From Sarcophilus harrisii (lineage: Eukaryota; Chordata; Mammalia; Dasyuromorphia; Dasyuridae), in NCBI RefSeq assembly GCF_902635505.1, contig NC_045429.1:428013669-428077668 (forward strand): a DNA stretch of 64,000 bases, in the 5' to 3' direction. The stretch's first letter is position 1. Every line of letters begins with the position of its first letter. The notes beneath the pieces were generated by a model. It was not told where the DNA came from. It saw only the letters and a program-made list of their open reading frames with translations, and searched no databases. Below are positions 1 through 12,583 of this stretch, one piece after another. The translations under genes were made by a program, and so were the position numbers.

Positions 1-1028
1 ACATAGTAGTTTCTTAATAAATATCCATTAACCAATTGATTGAATCTAGTGTTGATGTTGTTCAGCTTTAGTTTTTCAAGAGGACCTTTGACATTACAGC
101 TCATGTCTTGACTCATGCATGAAATGGACTTAAATAAAGCAGAGGTACACACAATCATCAGCCTCATTTTCTCTCTTAATCACTAAAGTCCAGTGGAAAG
201 ATAGAAATCAAGACAACTAGTAATGACTTAGAATGCAGTGGATGACCTTGATGTCTCTTTCCTATCTAGACCTAACTCTAAGCACTCCATAGTTCTTGCT
301 TCAGCTGCCTTCATGACTATTGAAACAAATTGTTTTCATCTACCCATTCAGTCATTCCCACACTTGGGGTAGACATCTCCCTCATTCATCAATGGGTTTG
401 AGGGGCTGTTGGTTACCCTCAATCTGGTTTAGCCTGTCTGCTGAGACACTTTATGAAGGTGTGGCCTCTTCTCATACTACAGCTTCTTGGAGCCACAGTT
501 AAGAGATTTGGGTAAAGGTGGTCACAAAGTTGATGGAGCAACTCTGAAAAGAGCTCAGCAGCCCTCCCACTAGAGGTGCTGGTCCTCCCTGAACACCAGT
601 TTAGTATTTAATTTAATTGTTCTGGTCAATTAATTAATGTTCAGTTTAATGGAAACCACAGTCAAGTGGTGAGAATTGAGCAACTGGAGAAAATCTCTGT
701 TTTGGAAATCAGAAACCTAGAAGGGGATGCAGTCAAGTGTGAAGTGATATGGAAGTTGATTTTTTTTTCAAAAGAAAATTCTTGGAATCAACTTGTTTTC
801 CTATTATCTTTTTCTTTGTCCTGAAAGTGGATTACAAAGAAAGTTTGGTTAATTGAGGTGACTGGTTAGGTTGGTATCAGTTCATCAAAGTATAATTTAA
901 TTAAGAGAAAGCCAAGCATGTTATGTATAATCACTATAATCACGGAGAAGCAAAGTAGTGTCAATATAGATAGTGTTAGACTTGAGAGTAGGCCAGGAAA
1001 ATTTTCTTTCTGAATTGAAATTTGTCTT
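1..1028. other. No gene recognised
   Basis: AT-rich non-coding DNA. Every open frame is short and without family resemblance. No exon, RNA gene or clear interspersed repeat was recognised by eye; old, highly diverged repeats could be missed. Confidence 0.5.
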
Positions 1029-1029
1029 C

Positions 1030-1205
1030 TGATAGTAGTTGTGGGAACATGGGCAAGTCACTTAACCTTGTTTGTCTCAATTTCCTCAGCTATGAAATGA
1101 ATTAAAGAAGAAAATGGAAAAATCATTCTAGTATCTTTGTCAAGAAAACTCCAAATTGGATCATGGAAAGTTACACAGGACTAAAAAATGACTGAACAAC
1201 AAAAA
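1030..1205 (+). mobile_element. MAR1/WSINE-type SINE, 3' two thirds
   Basis: The sequence reads through the tRNA-SINE body (gggcaagtcacttaacc, tttcctcagctatgaaatga) into the marsupial-specific 3' part ending aaaaatgactgaacaacaaa. The 5' gggcagctaggtgg block is missing. The copy is old and diverged. Confidence 0.75.
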
Positions 1206-1640
1206 TCTTGACAGGTTCAGATACTTATCAATTGTGTGATACTGGGCAAATCTTGAACCTCAGTTTCCCCTCCTGTAAGCTAGCTATAATAATAACAATG
1301 GGATTGTGATGGGGACTAGATGTGATATTAAAATTTTCTAAGCCTTCAAATGTTAAAGTTTAGGTATAATAAGAAGAAACTCCTGCATATATTATTGTTT
1401 ATGATTATCAAACTTATGGTATATAGGTACTATAGGTATAAATATGGTTATCAATATATTCATTCTATGAGCATAAATACTTACATAATAAATTCTCACA
1501 TATATTAATACTCATTTTATGAATATAAATATAATCATTTTGTATGTGAAAAATGTATGTAAGACCTTGTGAATTTAAGTTCCTTGTCACTTGGACATCT
1601 AGCTCATAAAATCAGAACTAGAATTAGGATCCCATTTCTT

Positions 1641-2664
1641 TTTTTATAGCTTTTTATTTACAAGCTCTATGCATGGATAATTTTTCAGCATTGACAATTG
1701 CAAAACATTTTGTTCCAATTTTTCCCCTCCTTCCCCCTACCTCCTCCCCCAAATAGCATGTAGACCAATACATGTTAAATATGATAAAGTATATGTTAAA
1801 TACAATATATGTATGCATGTCCAAACAGTTATTTTGCTGCACAAAAAGAATCAGACTTTGAAAAAGTGTACTATTAGCCTGTGAAGGAAATCAAAAATGC
1901 AGGCGGGCAAAAATAGAGGGACTGGGAATTCTATGTAGTGGTTCATATTCATTTCCCAGACTTCTTTCACTGGGTATAGCTGGTTCAGTTCATTACTGCT
2001 CTATTGGAACTGATTTGGTTCATCTCATTGTTGAAGAGGGCCACATCCATCAGAATTGATCATCATATAGTATTGCTGTTGAAATATATAATGATCTCCT
2101 GGTCCTGCTCATTTCACTCAGCATCAGTTCATATGAGTCTCTCCAGGCATTTCTGAAATCATCCTTCTGGTCATTTCTTAACAGAACAATAATACTCCAT
2201 AACATTCATATACTACAGTTTATTCAGCCATTCTCCAATCGATGGGCATCCACTCAGTTTCCAATTTCTGCCACAAACATTCTTGCACATACAGGTCCCT
2301 TTCACTTCTTTAAGATCTCTTTGAAATGTAAGCCCAGGAGTAACACTGCTAGATCAAAGGATATGCACATTTTGATAACTTTTCCAGCACAGTTCCAAAT
2401 TGCTCTCCAGAATGGCTGGATGTATTCACAATTCCACCAACAACAATGTATCAGTGTCCCAGTTTTCCTACATCCCCTCCAACATTCGTCATTATCTTTT
2501 CCTGTCATTCTAGCCAGTCTAACAGGTGTGTAGTGGTATCTCAGAGTTGTCTTAATTTGCATTTCTCTGATTAATAATGACTTGGAGCATCTTTTCAAAT
2601 GTCTAGAAATAGTTTCAATTTCTTCATCTGAGAATTGTCTAATCATATCCTTTGACCATACAAC
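1641..2664 (-). mobile_element. L1-type LINE, 5'-truncated 3' end
   Basis: Read on the minus strand, this is the end of ORF2 followed by the 3' UTR of a marsupial L1. It has the 'ccatcgattggagaatggctgaa' type context, the block equivalent to tgctgagtgaaatgagcagg, the purine-rich 3' UTR and an AATAAA-like tail. It is about 1 kb, so heavily 5'-truncated. A direct repeat cccatttctt flanks it at 1631-1640 and 2665-2674, as expected of target-primed insertion. Reading frames inside it are remnants of ORF2 or their shadows. Confidence 0.85.
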
Positions 2665-2757
2665 CCCATTTCTTGATGCTGTATTTTATAATATCTCTGT
2701 TGTTTCCTCTGTCCACAGACCCCTAGAAACCAAAAAACAAGAGAATATACTTCATAA

Positions 2758-3052
2758 GAAAGACACTTTCTAGGGACTGGGGATTGGTTGATTGACTCAT
2801 AAGGACAGTGGCCACTTACAGGTTTAATCTCACTCCTGATTCACATAGAAACTTTAGCCTGCTCCATTTCTAACCTAGACCTATTTGCTCTTCCTCAAAC
2901 ATCCTACGCTTCCAGAGGTTTACCATATTTCTGTAGAATGTTGGGTGGACAACTGACTGGTTTTATCTCTGCTTCAACTCAGAGTTCCTCAGCTCAAGCA
3001 ACCCACCAGCCTCAGCCTCTCTAGGAGTGGGGATTAAGGGTGTGTACCCATT
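2758..3052 (-). pseudogene. RN7SL pseudogene: 7SL (SRP) RNA pseudogene, near full length
   Basis: The reverse complement follows 7SL RNA almost end to end. The 5' domain is recognisable from the block ccaccagcctcagcctctct at about 3003-3022, then ggagtggggattaagggtgt. The S domain is visible as tttaccatatttctgtagaatg and agcctgctccatttctaacc. The 3' Alu-domain return strand is visible as gacagtggccacttacagg. 7SL RNA is the scaffold of the signal recognition particle. This copy carries many substitutions, especially at former CpG sites, so it is a retroposed fossil and not a working gene. I identified it by recalled alignment, so the exact ends are uncertain by about 10 bases. Confidence 0.8.
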
Positions 3053-3790
3053 GAATTTACTTTTCATTCATTAAACCATTACAATTATTCTGACAATAGT
3101 CAGAATCTGTCCTTTCTTATACCTATTACCCATTTTATGAGTAACTTGTTTGAACAGGTCAGGATTAAATTACTTTAATTTGTACTATATATTTTAATTG
3201 AGATTCCTTCCTCTAACTTGATATTAATTTTATTCTTGTCCTAATTAGTTTCTCTGTCAATACAAAGACAGACAATTCAGGTATGAGTCCAGCTTCATTT
3301 CCCATATGCTAAAATATAATCAATTTCTTTTTTTTTTTTTGGAGGTGTGTGTGTGTGTGTGTGTGTTTGTGTTTGTGTGTGATGTTATTCAATGTCTGCC
3401 ATTTCAAGTATCTCCTACTTATCAAAGAAACACCTAATGATACATAGGTACAAGGTGGTATACCTATATATCTGGGTTACCTACAAATGTTTGACTTCTT
3501 ACATTCCCTTATTCTGATATACATTTTCCAATATATTTCTCATTTATACATACATACATATGTCTCCACATATGTAATTATGTGTGTACAGTCATCCATT
3601 CTTAGTTTTGTTTATTTAACTCAGAGAATTTAAAGAATTATTTTGTTTCTTTACTCCATGACTAGCAATTATTTTCATAGTTGTCTTTTTCAAATAATTC
3701 TTATGAGCAATGAGATGAGCCGATATGTATCCTGTTGCCTTTGGGTACCTAAAGAAACTAACTCCAACAAGGAGTTGGAGACTATATGAA
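3053..3790. other. Intergenic DNA with a (GT)n microsatellite
   Basis: No gene recognised. A T-run followed by an interrupted (GT)n tract lies at about 3329-3381, and short tacatacata runs lie near 3547-3565. Confidence 0.6.
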
Positions 3791-3865
3791 TCATCCTTTG
3801 GCTGGGACTCAGGCCTCCCAAACTCCAAGCCCAGCCCTTTATCCACTGTGCCACCTATCTATCAC
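3790..3865 (-). mobile_element. SINE 5'-end fragment
   Basis: The minus-strand head of a MAR1/WSINE-type element is visible as gccctttatccactgtgcca followed by cctatct. Only about 75 bases can be recognised. Confidence 0.6.
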
Positions 3866-4077
3866 TCCCTTTTAGTTTCACAATGATGTGGGAAAATGTC
3901 AGAAAAATAGGACTAAGGTTAAAAAAAATCGCAAACTTTAGAATGTCTTTCTAAATGTTATCTGAGCTGTTGGTATTCTAAAACATGAGATTCTGGGTAT
4001 ACTATTGGAAGAAATGAAGTGTAACAATATTTACATTTTTCATATGAATGAAGCCAGAAGAAAGCCAATATGTGTCA

Positions 4078-4145
4078 AAAGTTTAGGATTTGAACCCAGG
4101 ACTTCCTGGACTGCTCTCCATCTGTTATATACACTGCCCTTCTCA
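4078..4145 (-). mobile_element. SINE/MIR fragment
   Basis: A short piece reading aggatttgaacccaggactt, the reverse of the conserved tRNA-SINE middle block. Family assignment between MIR and MAR1 is not possible at this length. Confidence 0.45.
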
Positions 4146-4199
4146 AACAAACAAAAATAATTTTACGGCATCTGTTGGCATGCCAGGCATTGTTTGAGA

Positions 4200-4290
4200 A
4201 AGAATTTTTGCCTTTCTTTATATTCCCAGTGCTTGGCACAGAGCCTGACACATAAGTGCTTAATAATTACTTGCTGATTGATTGAGGAAG
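4200..4290 (+). mobile_element. L2/MIR-type 3' end
   Basis: The sequence cagtgcttggcacagagcct followed by aagtgcttaataattacttg is the conserved 3' end shared by L2/CR1 LINEs and MIR. Ancient copy. Confidence 0.65.
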
Positions 4291-4827
4291 TGAAGACAAA
4301 CATGAAACAATCCCTCTCCTGAAGGAGTTTGTATTTTACCTTTGATGTCCCTTCCAGTTCTGAGTCTGGTTCTGTGAGTTAAACTGAATGCTAAAGTAAT
4401 GTCAGGGATACTTTTTGTAGGCGTTCTCCAAAAGTAGACTTATAGAATGAGCACAACTTCTTCAGAAGATGAGAATATTTCACAGTTCAGTGCATACTTT
4501 ATCAGATGATCCTTGGCATTTCCAAGCCTCCCTGGCCCTTGTATCCAGGAAGAACAAGGATTTTTGGAAGCTATTAATTCCACATAAGGGGATGAGGGAT
4601 GATTCAGAAAATCTCAGGCATTCCTCTACTTTGAAACACAAAATTCCCCTCATAAACAAAGATTCTTACACACTCTGGGACATTATGTGGTCCTCCGTGT
4701 AACAACTGCAGGTCCTTGGTAAGGGCTTAATTACATACTGGTAATGGGAATCAAGAAGAAAAAAATGGACAGCACAAATTTCAAAGGGTGCATCCCAGAT
4801 AGCAAAGGATGGCTGAAGAAAAAAGTT
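4291..4827. other. No gene recognised
   Basis: A 77-codon open frame lies at 4469-4702. It has no recognisable domain and no neighbouring splice or promoter signals that I trust, so I do not call it a gene. Confidence 0.5.
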
Positions 4828-5077
4828 ATGGTTGTCTGATCATTTCAATCATGCCCAACTCTTCTTGATCCCATTAAGAATGGTTTTCTTGGCAGAGATT
4901 GTGGTGGTTTGCCATTTTCTTTTCCAGCTCATTTGATAGATAATTGAGGCAAACAGGGCTAAATACTTTGCACCGGGTTATAGAACCACCAAGTGTCTAA
5001 GGCTATATTTGAATTTGCAAAGATGAATTTCTAATTCCAGATCCTTCACTTTAATCATTGTGCCACCTAGATGCCCA
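4828..5077 (-). mobile_element. MAR1-type SINE, near full length
   Basis: The minus-strand element runs from the 3' block (gatcatttcaatcatgccca) through ggtttgccattttcttttcc and gaggcaaacagggctaaata to the 5' head (attgtgccacctagatgccc). Confidence 0.85.
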
Positions 5078-5276
5078 ACTAAAAAAGAGACAATTAAATA
5101 AAATATCTCCACGGTTTCAACTTTAAATGCAAGCTAGTGCCAGTTACAGGACCATTCTTTCTCCAAGCATATATTAATAGAGTATTGTCCAATTGCTAAT
5201 TAGCTTCAGATGCTTGGAATGAACCTCAGTGCAACAAGAGTTTCAAGAGCTTCAGCCGATTACAAATCAGTAACAC

Positions 5277-5502
5277 AATATATATGTCACGAAGAGCATA
5301 GCACTCTCCAAAATCTATAAATAAATAAAGGGGTTACTTGGGCAGAAAGGGAAGCAAAGGGTGAGGGAAGAAGATAAGGAAAGATCCATTGGTTGGAGGA
5401 AATTAAGTAAGGAAGACAAGTTAGGAGCAGAACTAAAGCAAAAAGTCAGCAGAAATAGGATAGATATATGTGTAACTATGTGTGGAGGTATGTGTATATG
5501 TA

Positions 5503-5537
<35 letters not shown>

Positions 5538-5870
5538 ATTGATTGGATGAGAGGGGAAATAAAATAGAAAAGGTTCACAAAAAGAACAAAAGAACAATTT
5601 TAAAAGTAAGTAAAGATAGACACTCATGAATATTTCTCTGCTAATACATACACATATACACATATACACACAAATACTTTCTTGATCTGGTATTTTTTTG
5701 GTTATGTATCTTGAGTTCTCCATGATGTTCTGCTGGGCACATGGTAATGTTCTCTTTTGCTTTGTTTCACTTCATTTTATATTCCTTTTATTTTTCCCCT
5801 TTTTTCTTATTGTGTTTCTTTAAATAAAATAAATTTTAAAAAATGAAATAAAGAAAATCATGAAGGAAAA
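5277..5870 (+). mobile_element. LINE-like A-rich remnant with TG/CA microsatellites
   Basis: The stretch agcactctccaaaatctata ... agggaagaagataagg at 5285-5380 matches a segment of the LINE at 11990-12080. It is followed by an A-rich region ending in aataaaataaattttaaaaa near 5825-5845. A (TG)n tract lies at about 5497-5535 and CA-rich DNA at 5649-5675. The repetitive reading frames here are microsatellite artefacts. Confidence 0.5.
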
Positions 5871-6292
5871 AAAAGCTAGTCCCAGTTATAGAACAAGGGG
5901 ATTAGAAAGAGAAAATGGTTTTTAACTAAATGAGTTCAGTTCAGGATTTATTGAATTGCACATGTCTGCAGCAATCCTGCTTCTGATGCTTACTGGTTAA
6001 CCTAAAACACAAGGTTAAATTCTTCAACTGTGAAAAGAGCATTTTGGGTGAAATGATCTTTAAAGTCTTTTTAAGCACCAGATCTATGATAATATGAACC
6101 ATAATAAATGGAATGAGCCAATTGATAAACTGAAGTTACAAGATTGGAGTTCAAAGATTTTCCTGGAGAAAAGGTTTGGAATATGGTTTTAAAAATGAAC
6201 TAATTTTTAGAAAAAAGTACCGTCAAAAATTGGCTTTTCTATTCATTTTTAGTCATTCGAATAGGTTCATTGAAAATATGGGCTTTTTGAAT

Positions 6293-6505
6293 ATGTTACT
6301 GTTGTTGAGTCATTTCATTTGTTTCCAACTCTCTATGATCCTATTTGGGATTTTCTTGCCAAAGATATTAGACTGACTTGCCATTTCCTTTTCCAGCTCA
6401 TTTTATAGATGAGAAAACTGAGTTACTTATACAGCTAAGAAATGTCTGAGGTTGGCCCTCCTGACTTCAGACCAAAACTTTATCCACAGACATCAACTGT
6501 GCTTC
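6293..6505 (-). mobile_element. MAR1-type SINE
   Basis: The minus-strand body is visible as ttgagtcatttcatttgttt, ttgccatttccttttccagc and aaaactttatccacagacat. The 5' head is degraded. Confidence 0.75.
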
Positions 6506-7104
6506 AAATGATATCTTGATGACAAAAGTGTTGAAAGTGGGAATCACTTAATTAAATATTTTCAGCATAAAGGCCTATGTGTCCCAATCCTTTCTAATTT
6601 TTGGCAAATCTATACAGATATAGATAGATAGATAGATGTATATATGTATATATATGCCTATACATATATGAGTATATATGTATATATATATGTAGTATAT
6701 ATACATATATTTACATATCCAAATATACTTAATTATTTCATGAGGGCGAAGTACAAGTGGAAAAATAGTTGTGATATTAGCAGCTGTGGGTAGGGTTAAG
6801 TGATGCTCTAGTAAAACAAGAATCTGAAACTTATCATTTTATAACTCAGACAAATTAGATAAGGAGATGGGCACCTTTTCATTGACAGTTGGGGCAGGTT
6901 GCATCATAGAATAATGCAGACTCAGGGAGGGCTGAGATAAGGTAGTTAGACCACAGTCATTAGCAGAACAAGCCCACCCCCTAGTGTTGACAGACTGGAA
7001 CAAAGTTCCATTCACTCGAGGAGAGTTATGGTTTTGTACCTGTAGCCCTGTCAGTCACACCAGGAATACAATTTCTAGCTTTTTTTAGACCTACAAGTGT
7101 CTAA
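6506..7104. other. Intergenic DNA with (GATA)n/(TA)n repeats
   Basis: A (GATA)n then (TA)n-rich tract lies at about 6617-6715. The remaining sequence shows no gene. Confidence 0.6.
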
Positions 7105-7178
7105 TACTTGTTGCTGTATTTTTCAGTCATGTCCAACCCTTTGTGACACCATTTTGGGGTCTTCTTTTAATTGTACTT
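7105..7178 (-). mobile_element. MAR1-type SINE 3' fragment
   Basis: The short minus-strand 3' block gtcatgtccaaccctttgtg followed by acaccattttggggtcttct is recognisable. It is interrupted 25 bases before the poly-T tract. Confidence 0.65.
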
Positions 7179-7201
7179 CTTCCCTTAATTAAAATCCTTC
7201 C

Positions 7202-7203
<2 letters not shown>

Positions 7204-7239
<36 letters not shown>
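7204..7239. repeat. Uninterrupted T36 homopolymer
   Basis: A run of 36 T. It may be the A-tail of a retroposon on the minus strand. Length in an assembly is unreliable. Confidence 0.9.
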
Positions 7240-7241
<2 letters not shown>

Positions 7242-7751
7242 AACAAAATGAGCAGTTCTTGGGAAAATAGTTATTTGTGCTCATGTTGCACGATACAGAG
7301 AAAAACAATGAAATTGGAATATATCTGTGCCTGGTTCTCCTTTTTCTTCCCTCTGAGATCCTGGACTAGCTGCTAATAACCTGATCCCTTTGGTCGACAT
7401 CTAGGAGATGCAGCCTGTAGAGAGAATGGAGTTGCCATTCTGGTACTGCTGACCAATTGCTGACCAACCATCTTCAATGAACAGGTAGGGCTAAGGGAAA
7501 CTTTGAAAATAATACTTCCTTATCCTGTTTCCAGCCCATTCTCTGATGCCATCATCCTGGAAATATCCTCTTGTAGGAATGACACCTGACCATTGCTCCT
7601 GCAGGTATATGTAGCCCCTTCTTCCTCAGCAGCCACTCTGCTTTGAATTCTGAAGAATAGAAAGAGAGAAAGCTTTTGATACTAAAATTTTTGTCACTAT
7701 CAAATGGTTTGATGGCAGAAATGGATATGATTTTATCAGTAGAAATAATAG

Positions 7752-7797
<46 letters not shown>

Positions 7798-8059
7798 CAT
7801 CTTTTTTGGATCTTTTTATTAGAAATCAGCTAAAACCTCATCCCTGCATTGGCTCCCCCTCTTCAAGTTAGAATGTGAGTTCCCTAAGAATAGGGAGTGT
7901 TTGGCTTTTCTATTTGTGCTTATAATGCTTAACATAGTGCCTTGAACATGATAAAGGCTTAATACAAGCTTTGGATTGATTCATTTGTCCATTTATTCAT
8001 CCATTCATTCTTTTGGTATAAAGCTCAGTAAATTCCTGCTTAAAAATAATTCTCCTAGC
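7240..8059. other. Intergenic DNA with (TA)n and L2/MIR-type piece
   Basis: A (TA)n tract of about 40 bases lies at 7754-7794. An L2/MIR-type 3' end lies at about 7895-7985 (cttaacatagtgccttgaac, then aaaggcttaatacaagc). No gene recognised. Confidence 0.6.
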
Positions 8060-8805
8060 AATCTGGAACTATGCTCAAAAAGTTATCAAACTGTGCATAC
8101 CCTTTGATCCAGCAGTGCTTCTACTGGACTTATATCCCAAAGAGATAGTAAAGAAGGAAAAGGGACCTGTACGTGCCAAAATGTTTGTGCAGCCCTCTTT
8201 GTGATGGCTAGAAACTGGAAAATGAAGGGATGCCCATCAATTGGAGAATAGTTGGGTAAATTATGGTATATGAATGTTATGGACTATTATTGTTCTATAA
8301 GAAATGACCAGCAGGATGAATACAGAGAGGCTTGGAGAGACTTACATGAACTGATGCTGAGTGAAATGAGCAGAACCAAGAGATCATTATATACTTCAAC
8401 AATGATACTGCATGAGGATGTATTCTGATGAAGTGGATTTCTTTGACAAAGAGAAGTTCTAACTCAGTTTCAATTGATCAATGATGGACAGAAGCAGCTA
8501 CATCCAGAGAAAGAACACTGGGAAATGAATGTAAACTGTTTGCATTTTTGTTTTTCTTCCACGGTTATTTTTACCTTCTGAATCCAACTCTTCCTGTACA
8601 ACAAGAGAACTGTTCGATTCTGCGACCTACTTAACATGTATAGGACTGCTTGCCATCTGGGGGAAGGGGTGGAGGGAGAGAAGGGAAAAGTCGGAACAGA
8701 AGCGAGTGCAAGGGATAATGTTGTAAAAAATTACCCAGGCATGGGTTCTGTCAATAAAAAGTTATAATTATTAAAAATAAATAATTAATTAATTTAAAAA
8801 AAAGA
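8060..8805 (+). mobile_element. L1-type LINE, 5'-truncated 3' end
   Basis: The end of ORF2 is visible as ccctttgatccagcagtgct, ggatgcccatcaattggaga and tgctgagtgaaatgagcaga. The 3' UTR follows with a G-rich box (gggggaaggggtggagg) and the tail aataaaaagttataattatt. It is the same subfamily region as the elements at 1641 and 47709. Confidence 0.88.
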
Positions 8806-9280
8806 CTCTCCTGCTGCTGCTGACAAAGACAATAATAATCAAATGGGTAAAAATTTAATAAATATATATAGAGAGAATTATATATGAGAATATATAAGAA
8901 ATACATGCGGAAATATCTAATAAGTGGGAATATATGAGAGTACATACATATACATATTTGTGTATAATATATAAATACATGCATATACATACACACATGT
9001 GCATGAGTATGTGTGTATGTATCTTTGTAAACCTTAAATCATTGCATGCATTCCATCTTTCTACATCCAGGAAAATCCTGTTAGGCGACAAGTAACTTAT
9101 CTGGGAGAGAAAATGCTCAACAACGGCAGATTTCAGGGGTTTTTCCCTCAGTGAATATCCCTACTTTATTTGCTTCTAATCTGTATGTCCATGATGACAA
9201 AGGAAGTGAAATGGGTTGGAATATATGTGTGTGTTTATGTGTATATATGTGTGTGTGAATATATATGTGTGTGTGTGTAG

Positions 9281-9320
<40 letters not shown>

Positions 9321-9364
9321 ATATTCTGGGAAATTCTGATTATTAGGAAATAATAATAATAGAT
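8806..9364. other. Intergenic DNA with AT/GT microsatellites
   Basis: Tracts of tatata, tacatacata and tgtgtg occur at 8865-9020 and 9222-9317. No gene recognised. Confidence 0.6.
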
Positions 9365-9606
9365 AATGGGCAGCTAGGTGGTACAGTAGATAAAATGCTG
9401 GGCCTGAAGTCAGGAAGACTCATCTCTATGAGTTCAAATCTGACCTCAGATGCTTACCAGCTGTGTGACCCTGAGCAAGTCATTTAACTGTTTTCCTCAG
9501 TTTCCTCATCTGTAAAATGAGCTGGAAAAGGAAATGGCAAAACACTCCAGTATTTCTTCCAAGAAAATTCCAAATGGGATCACACTAACTAAATGACTCA
9601 ATAGTA
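9365..9606 (+). mobile_element. MAR1/WSINE-type SINE, full length
   Basis: A well preserved example of the family. The head gggcagctaggtggtacagt is followed by gtcaggaagactcat, ttcaaatctgacctcagatg, ctcatctgtaaaatgagctg, aaaggaaatggcaa and a 3' end in taaatgactcaatag. It serves as the local reference copy for the other SINE calls. Confidence 0.93.
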
Positions 9607-10569
9607 ACCTCTAAAAGAATAGTCAGTGAAGTGTCTGGACCTGAAGTCGCCCCTCTGCTGTGGAGACATATGGGTTGCATTGCTGTGTTCCAACACAGAT
9701 ATAATGCATCACATATTAGGCTTCCTATTTCCTGCTCCCTTTGATTGAAGGGATGTTTTTCATGGTGTGAATAGGAGGATGCAAAAGCACTTCTTTGTGT
9801 GGGGGTGAGAAAGAGACATCAGTATATTTGTTAGTTAAATTCATCCACATGTACCCAAACAGAGTCTTTTGATTCCACTCTGGAATCTGTTTTTTACAAG
9901 CTACATCTAAAGGTAGCTATTTTCAACTATACTGAAAAATCCAATCACATACACACATACACACACGCACACACGCACACACACACACACACTCATATAC
10001 ACACACATACTTATATACATATGTTAATAGCCTTTGCTCCTGACTTCTAACTTTTCCAAGAATATATCTGTAATTTTTTTTATCAAGTACTCTAAAAATT
10101 ATCTCTCATCTTCTTTCTCTTTTTGGTGTAGAAGCACTAATATTCCTGCAGCTTTCTTAGGGTAAGTTAATATTGTATGGATTTTTGTGAAGGTATTTTC
10201 CAAATCTATAATAGTCTGCAGACTTAGAGATCTGAGTCCAGGAAGAATGAATGAATCTTGGTTGATTAGGAATGTCAGGCCCATCTATGCTGCTGAGATG
10301 GGGCTCTCTATGAGAAGGAACCAGCACATAAGGTGAGTGCAAAAGCAGTGGGACAGGGCTACTGCTGGCTGTGGGCCCTTACTGGCCCCTCATGTTTCTC
10401 CACATGTGATAGAACATGTGGAGGGGACAGCTATTGGTTTGAGGTTCCTGATCAGAGGAGAGAGCTAAAGTGAAGTTATAGGAATCATCCATCATTCCAT
10501 GATTAGAGTTGCTTAGACTAATACTTCTCATAAAAAAATCAATTTGCAAAGAAGCAAGAAACCAACCAT
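9607..10569. other. Intergenic DNA, (CA)n at about 9950-10020
   Basis: An interrupted (CA)n tract is present. No exon or RNA gene was recognised. Confidence 0.55.
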
Positions 10570-12325
10570 AAAAACCTCCTATGGGAAGAGGGAAGATCAG
10601 GGTTCATCTTCAGAAGAGAACTTTGAAGGAAAAAAAAAAAAAAGCTTCTTCTACCCCAAGAATATTGTTAAATGGTTCCCTTCTCAGAGAATTTATAGAA
10701 CTCAAAAAAGCATTTAAAAATCCAATGAGAAACATTGAGAAAAAAAACTTAAAAAATAAAAACCATCCAAGACAAACAATAAGACTGTGAAAAAAAAAGT
10801 TATCCTGTTATGAGCCAGAACTTGAAACAAGGTAATAACTAGAGGCAAGACTAGCAATGAGAGCTCTCAGAACCAAGGAAAGCTGAGACTTTTAAGAAAG
10901 CTACCCAAGCCCAAGGAAGGAGAAAATAAACATTTGGATTTTATCAGCTGGACGTATTTGAAGTGTTTATTGCTCTAAACTGAAACTAAGACTGCCTCCA
11001 GAAAACCTCCCCGAAAAACCTGCTCTCCCCCAGAGAACCATTATATTTTAAAGAAGGGAACACCACATTATCCAATTAGAAAACGAGACACAGAATCTTA
11101 AAGATGAAAATAACTCTTTGAAAATTAGAATTGGGCAAAGAAAAACCAGTAAAGCTATGAGAAACCAAGAAATAAGAAAATAGAAAACAAAGAATGAAAA
11201 AATAGAACAAAATGTGAAATATAAGAAAAACAACAGATCTGGAGAACAGATCAAGAAACGGAAGTGTAAGAATAAGTGGGCTATTTGAAAGCTATGACCA
11301 AAAAAAAAAAAAAAAAAAGAACCTTTACAAAATAGTGCAAGAAATAATCCAAGAAAATGGTCCCGGAGTGATAGAATATGAGGGGAAAGTAGAAATAGAA
11401 AAAGAAAATTCATTGATCACCTCACAGAGATCTTTTATGGAAAATAATAGGAATATTATTGTCAAATTTCAAAACCCACAGATCAAAGAGAAAATTTTGC
11501 AAGAAACAAGAAAAAAATCAATTTAAATATGTTGGGGCTACAATTACAATTATATAGGATTTATCAGCAGCCACAATATACGACCATGGTCCTAGAATCA
11601 TATATACCATCAATCAAAAGAACTAGACCTAGGGTCAAAAATCTCATATCCAGTAGAATTATCCATAATATTGAATGAAAGAAAACCAATTAACTTGCAG
11701 TTTTTCAAGACTTTCTTTCAACTAAACCTGAACTCAATAGAAAATTAACATTTAAGATTAATGTCAAGGAAATTATTAACATGGACAAATTGTTTATTTT
11801 TTTTAACATGGAAATGTATACCATATGCTTAAGATTGACATCAGTAATTGAATAGTTCAAAAAAAGATTTATACAAATGAGATGCAGAGGAAGAATAGAC
11901 ACAGAGGCAGTAGAGGGGGAAGGAGAATTCAAAGTTCTGAAAACCTACTCACATCGGGGATGGGTTAAAAAGGCAATATGACATTATGCCATGAAGGATA
12001 TAGTACCTTCCAAAATCTATAAAGAAAAAATGGGTAAAGAGGGATGCAAAAAAAGAGAGGAAGAAGATAAGGGAGGGATTTGATTCTTTTTGTATAGCAA
12101 AAAAATGTTTGGACATGTATACAAATATTGTATTTAACTTATACTTTAACATATTTAACATGTATTGGTCAACCTGCCATCTGGGGGAAGGGGTGGGGGG
12201 AGGAAGGGAAAAGTTGGAACAGAAGGTTTTGCAATTGTCAGTGCTGAAAAATTATCCATGCATATATCTTGTAAATAAAAAGCTATAATAAAAAAATAAT
12301 AATAAAAGAAAAAAAAAGATTTCTC
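10570..12325 (+). mobile_element. L1-related LINE (HAL1-like: ORF1-type region then 3' UTR)
   Basis: An A-rich plus-strand element. The lysine-rich frames at 10581-10790 and 11335-11526 resemble an L1 ORF1 product: the latter contains IIVKFQNPQIKEKIL, like the ORF1p C-terminal domain. The sequence then passes directly into an L1-type 3' UTR (ccatctgggggaaggggtgg at 12178) and tail aataaaaagctataataaaa. No ORF2 reverse-transcriptase region was seen between them. This suggests a half-L1 or an internally deleted L1. Its 10800-11050 segment recurs at about 37620-37870. Confidence 0.6.
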
Positions 12326-12329
12326 TTTC

Positions 12330-12546
12330 CTGTTTATCTTTTTATGCTTCTCTTGAATATTGTATTTAAATATCAATCTTTCTATTCAGCTCTAATCTTT
12401 TCATCAGGAATGCTTGAAAGTCCTCAATTTCATTAAATATATATTTCTTTTTTTTTTCTTTTGTCTAATTCTGCTTTTTAAAGGAGATCTTTTTTCCCCC
12501 CAGAAATTTTTTTGTCTTTTTTACCATTAGGCCAATTCTTTTTTTT

Positions 12547-12583
<37 letters not shown>

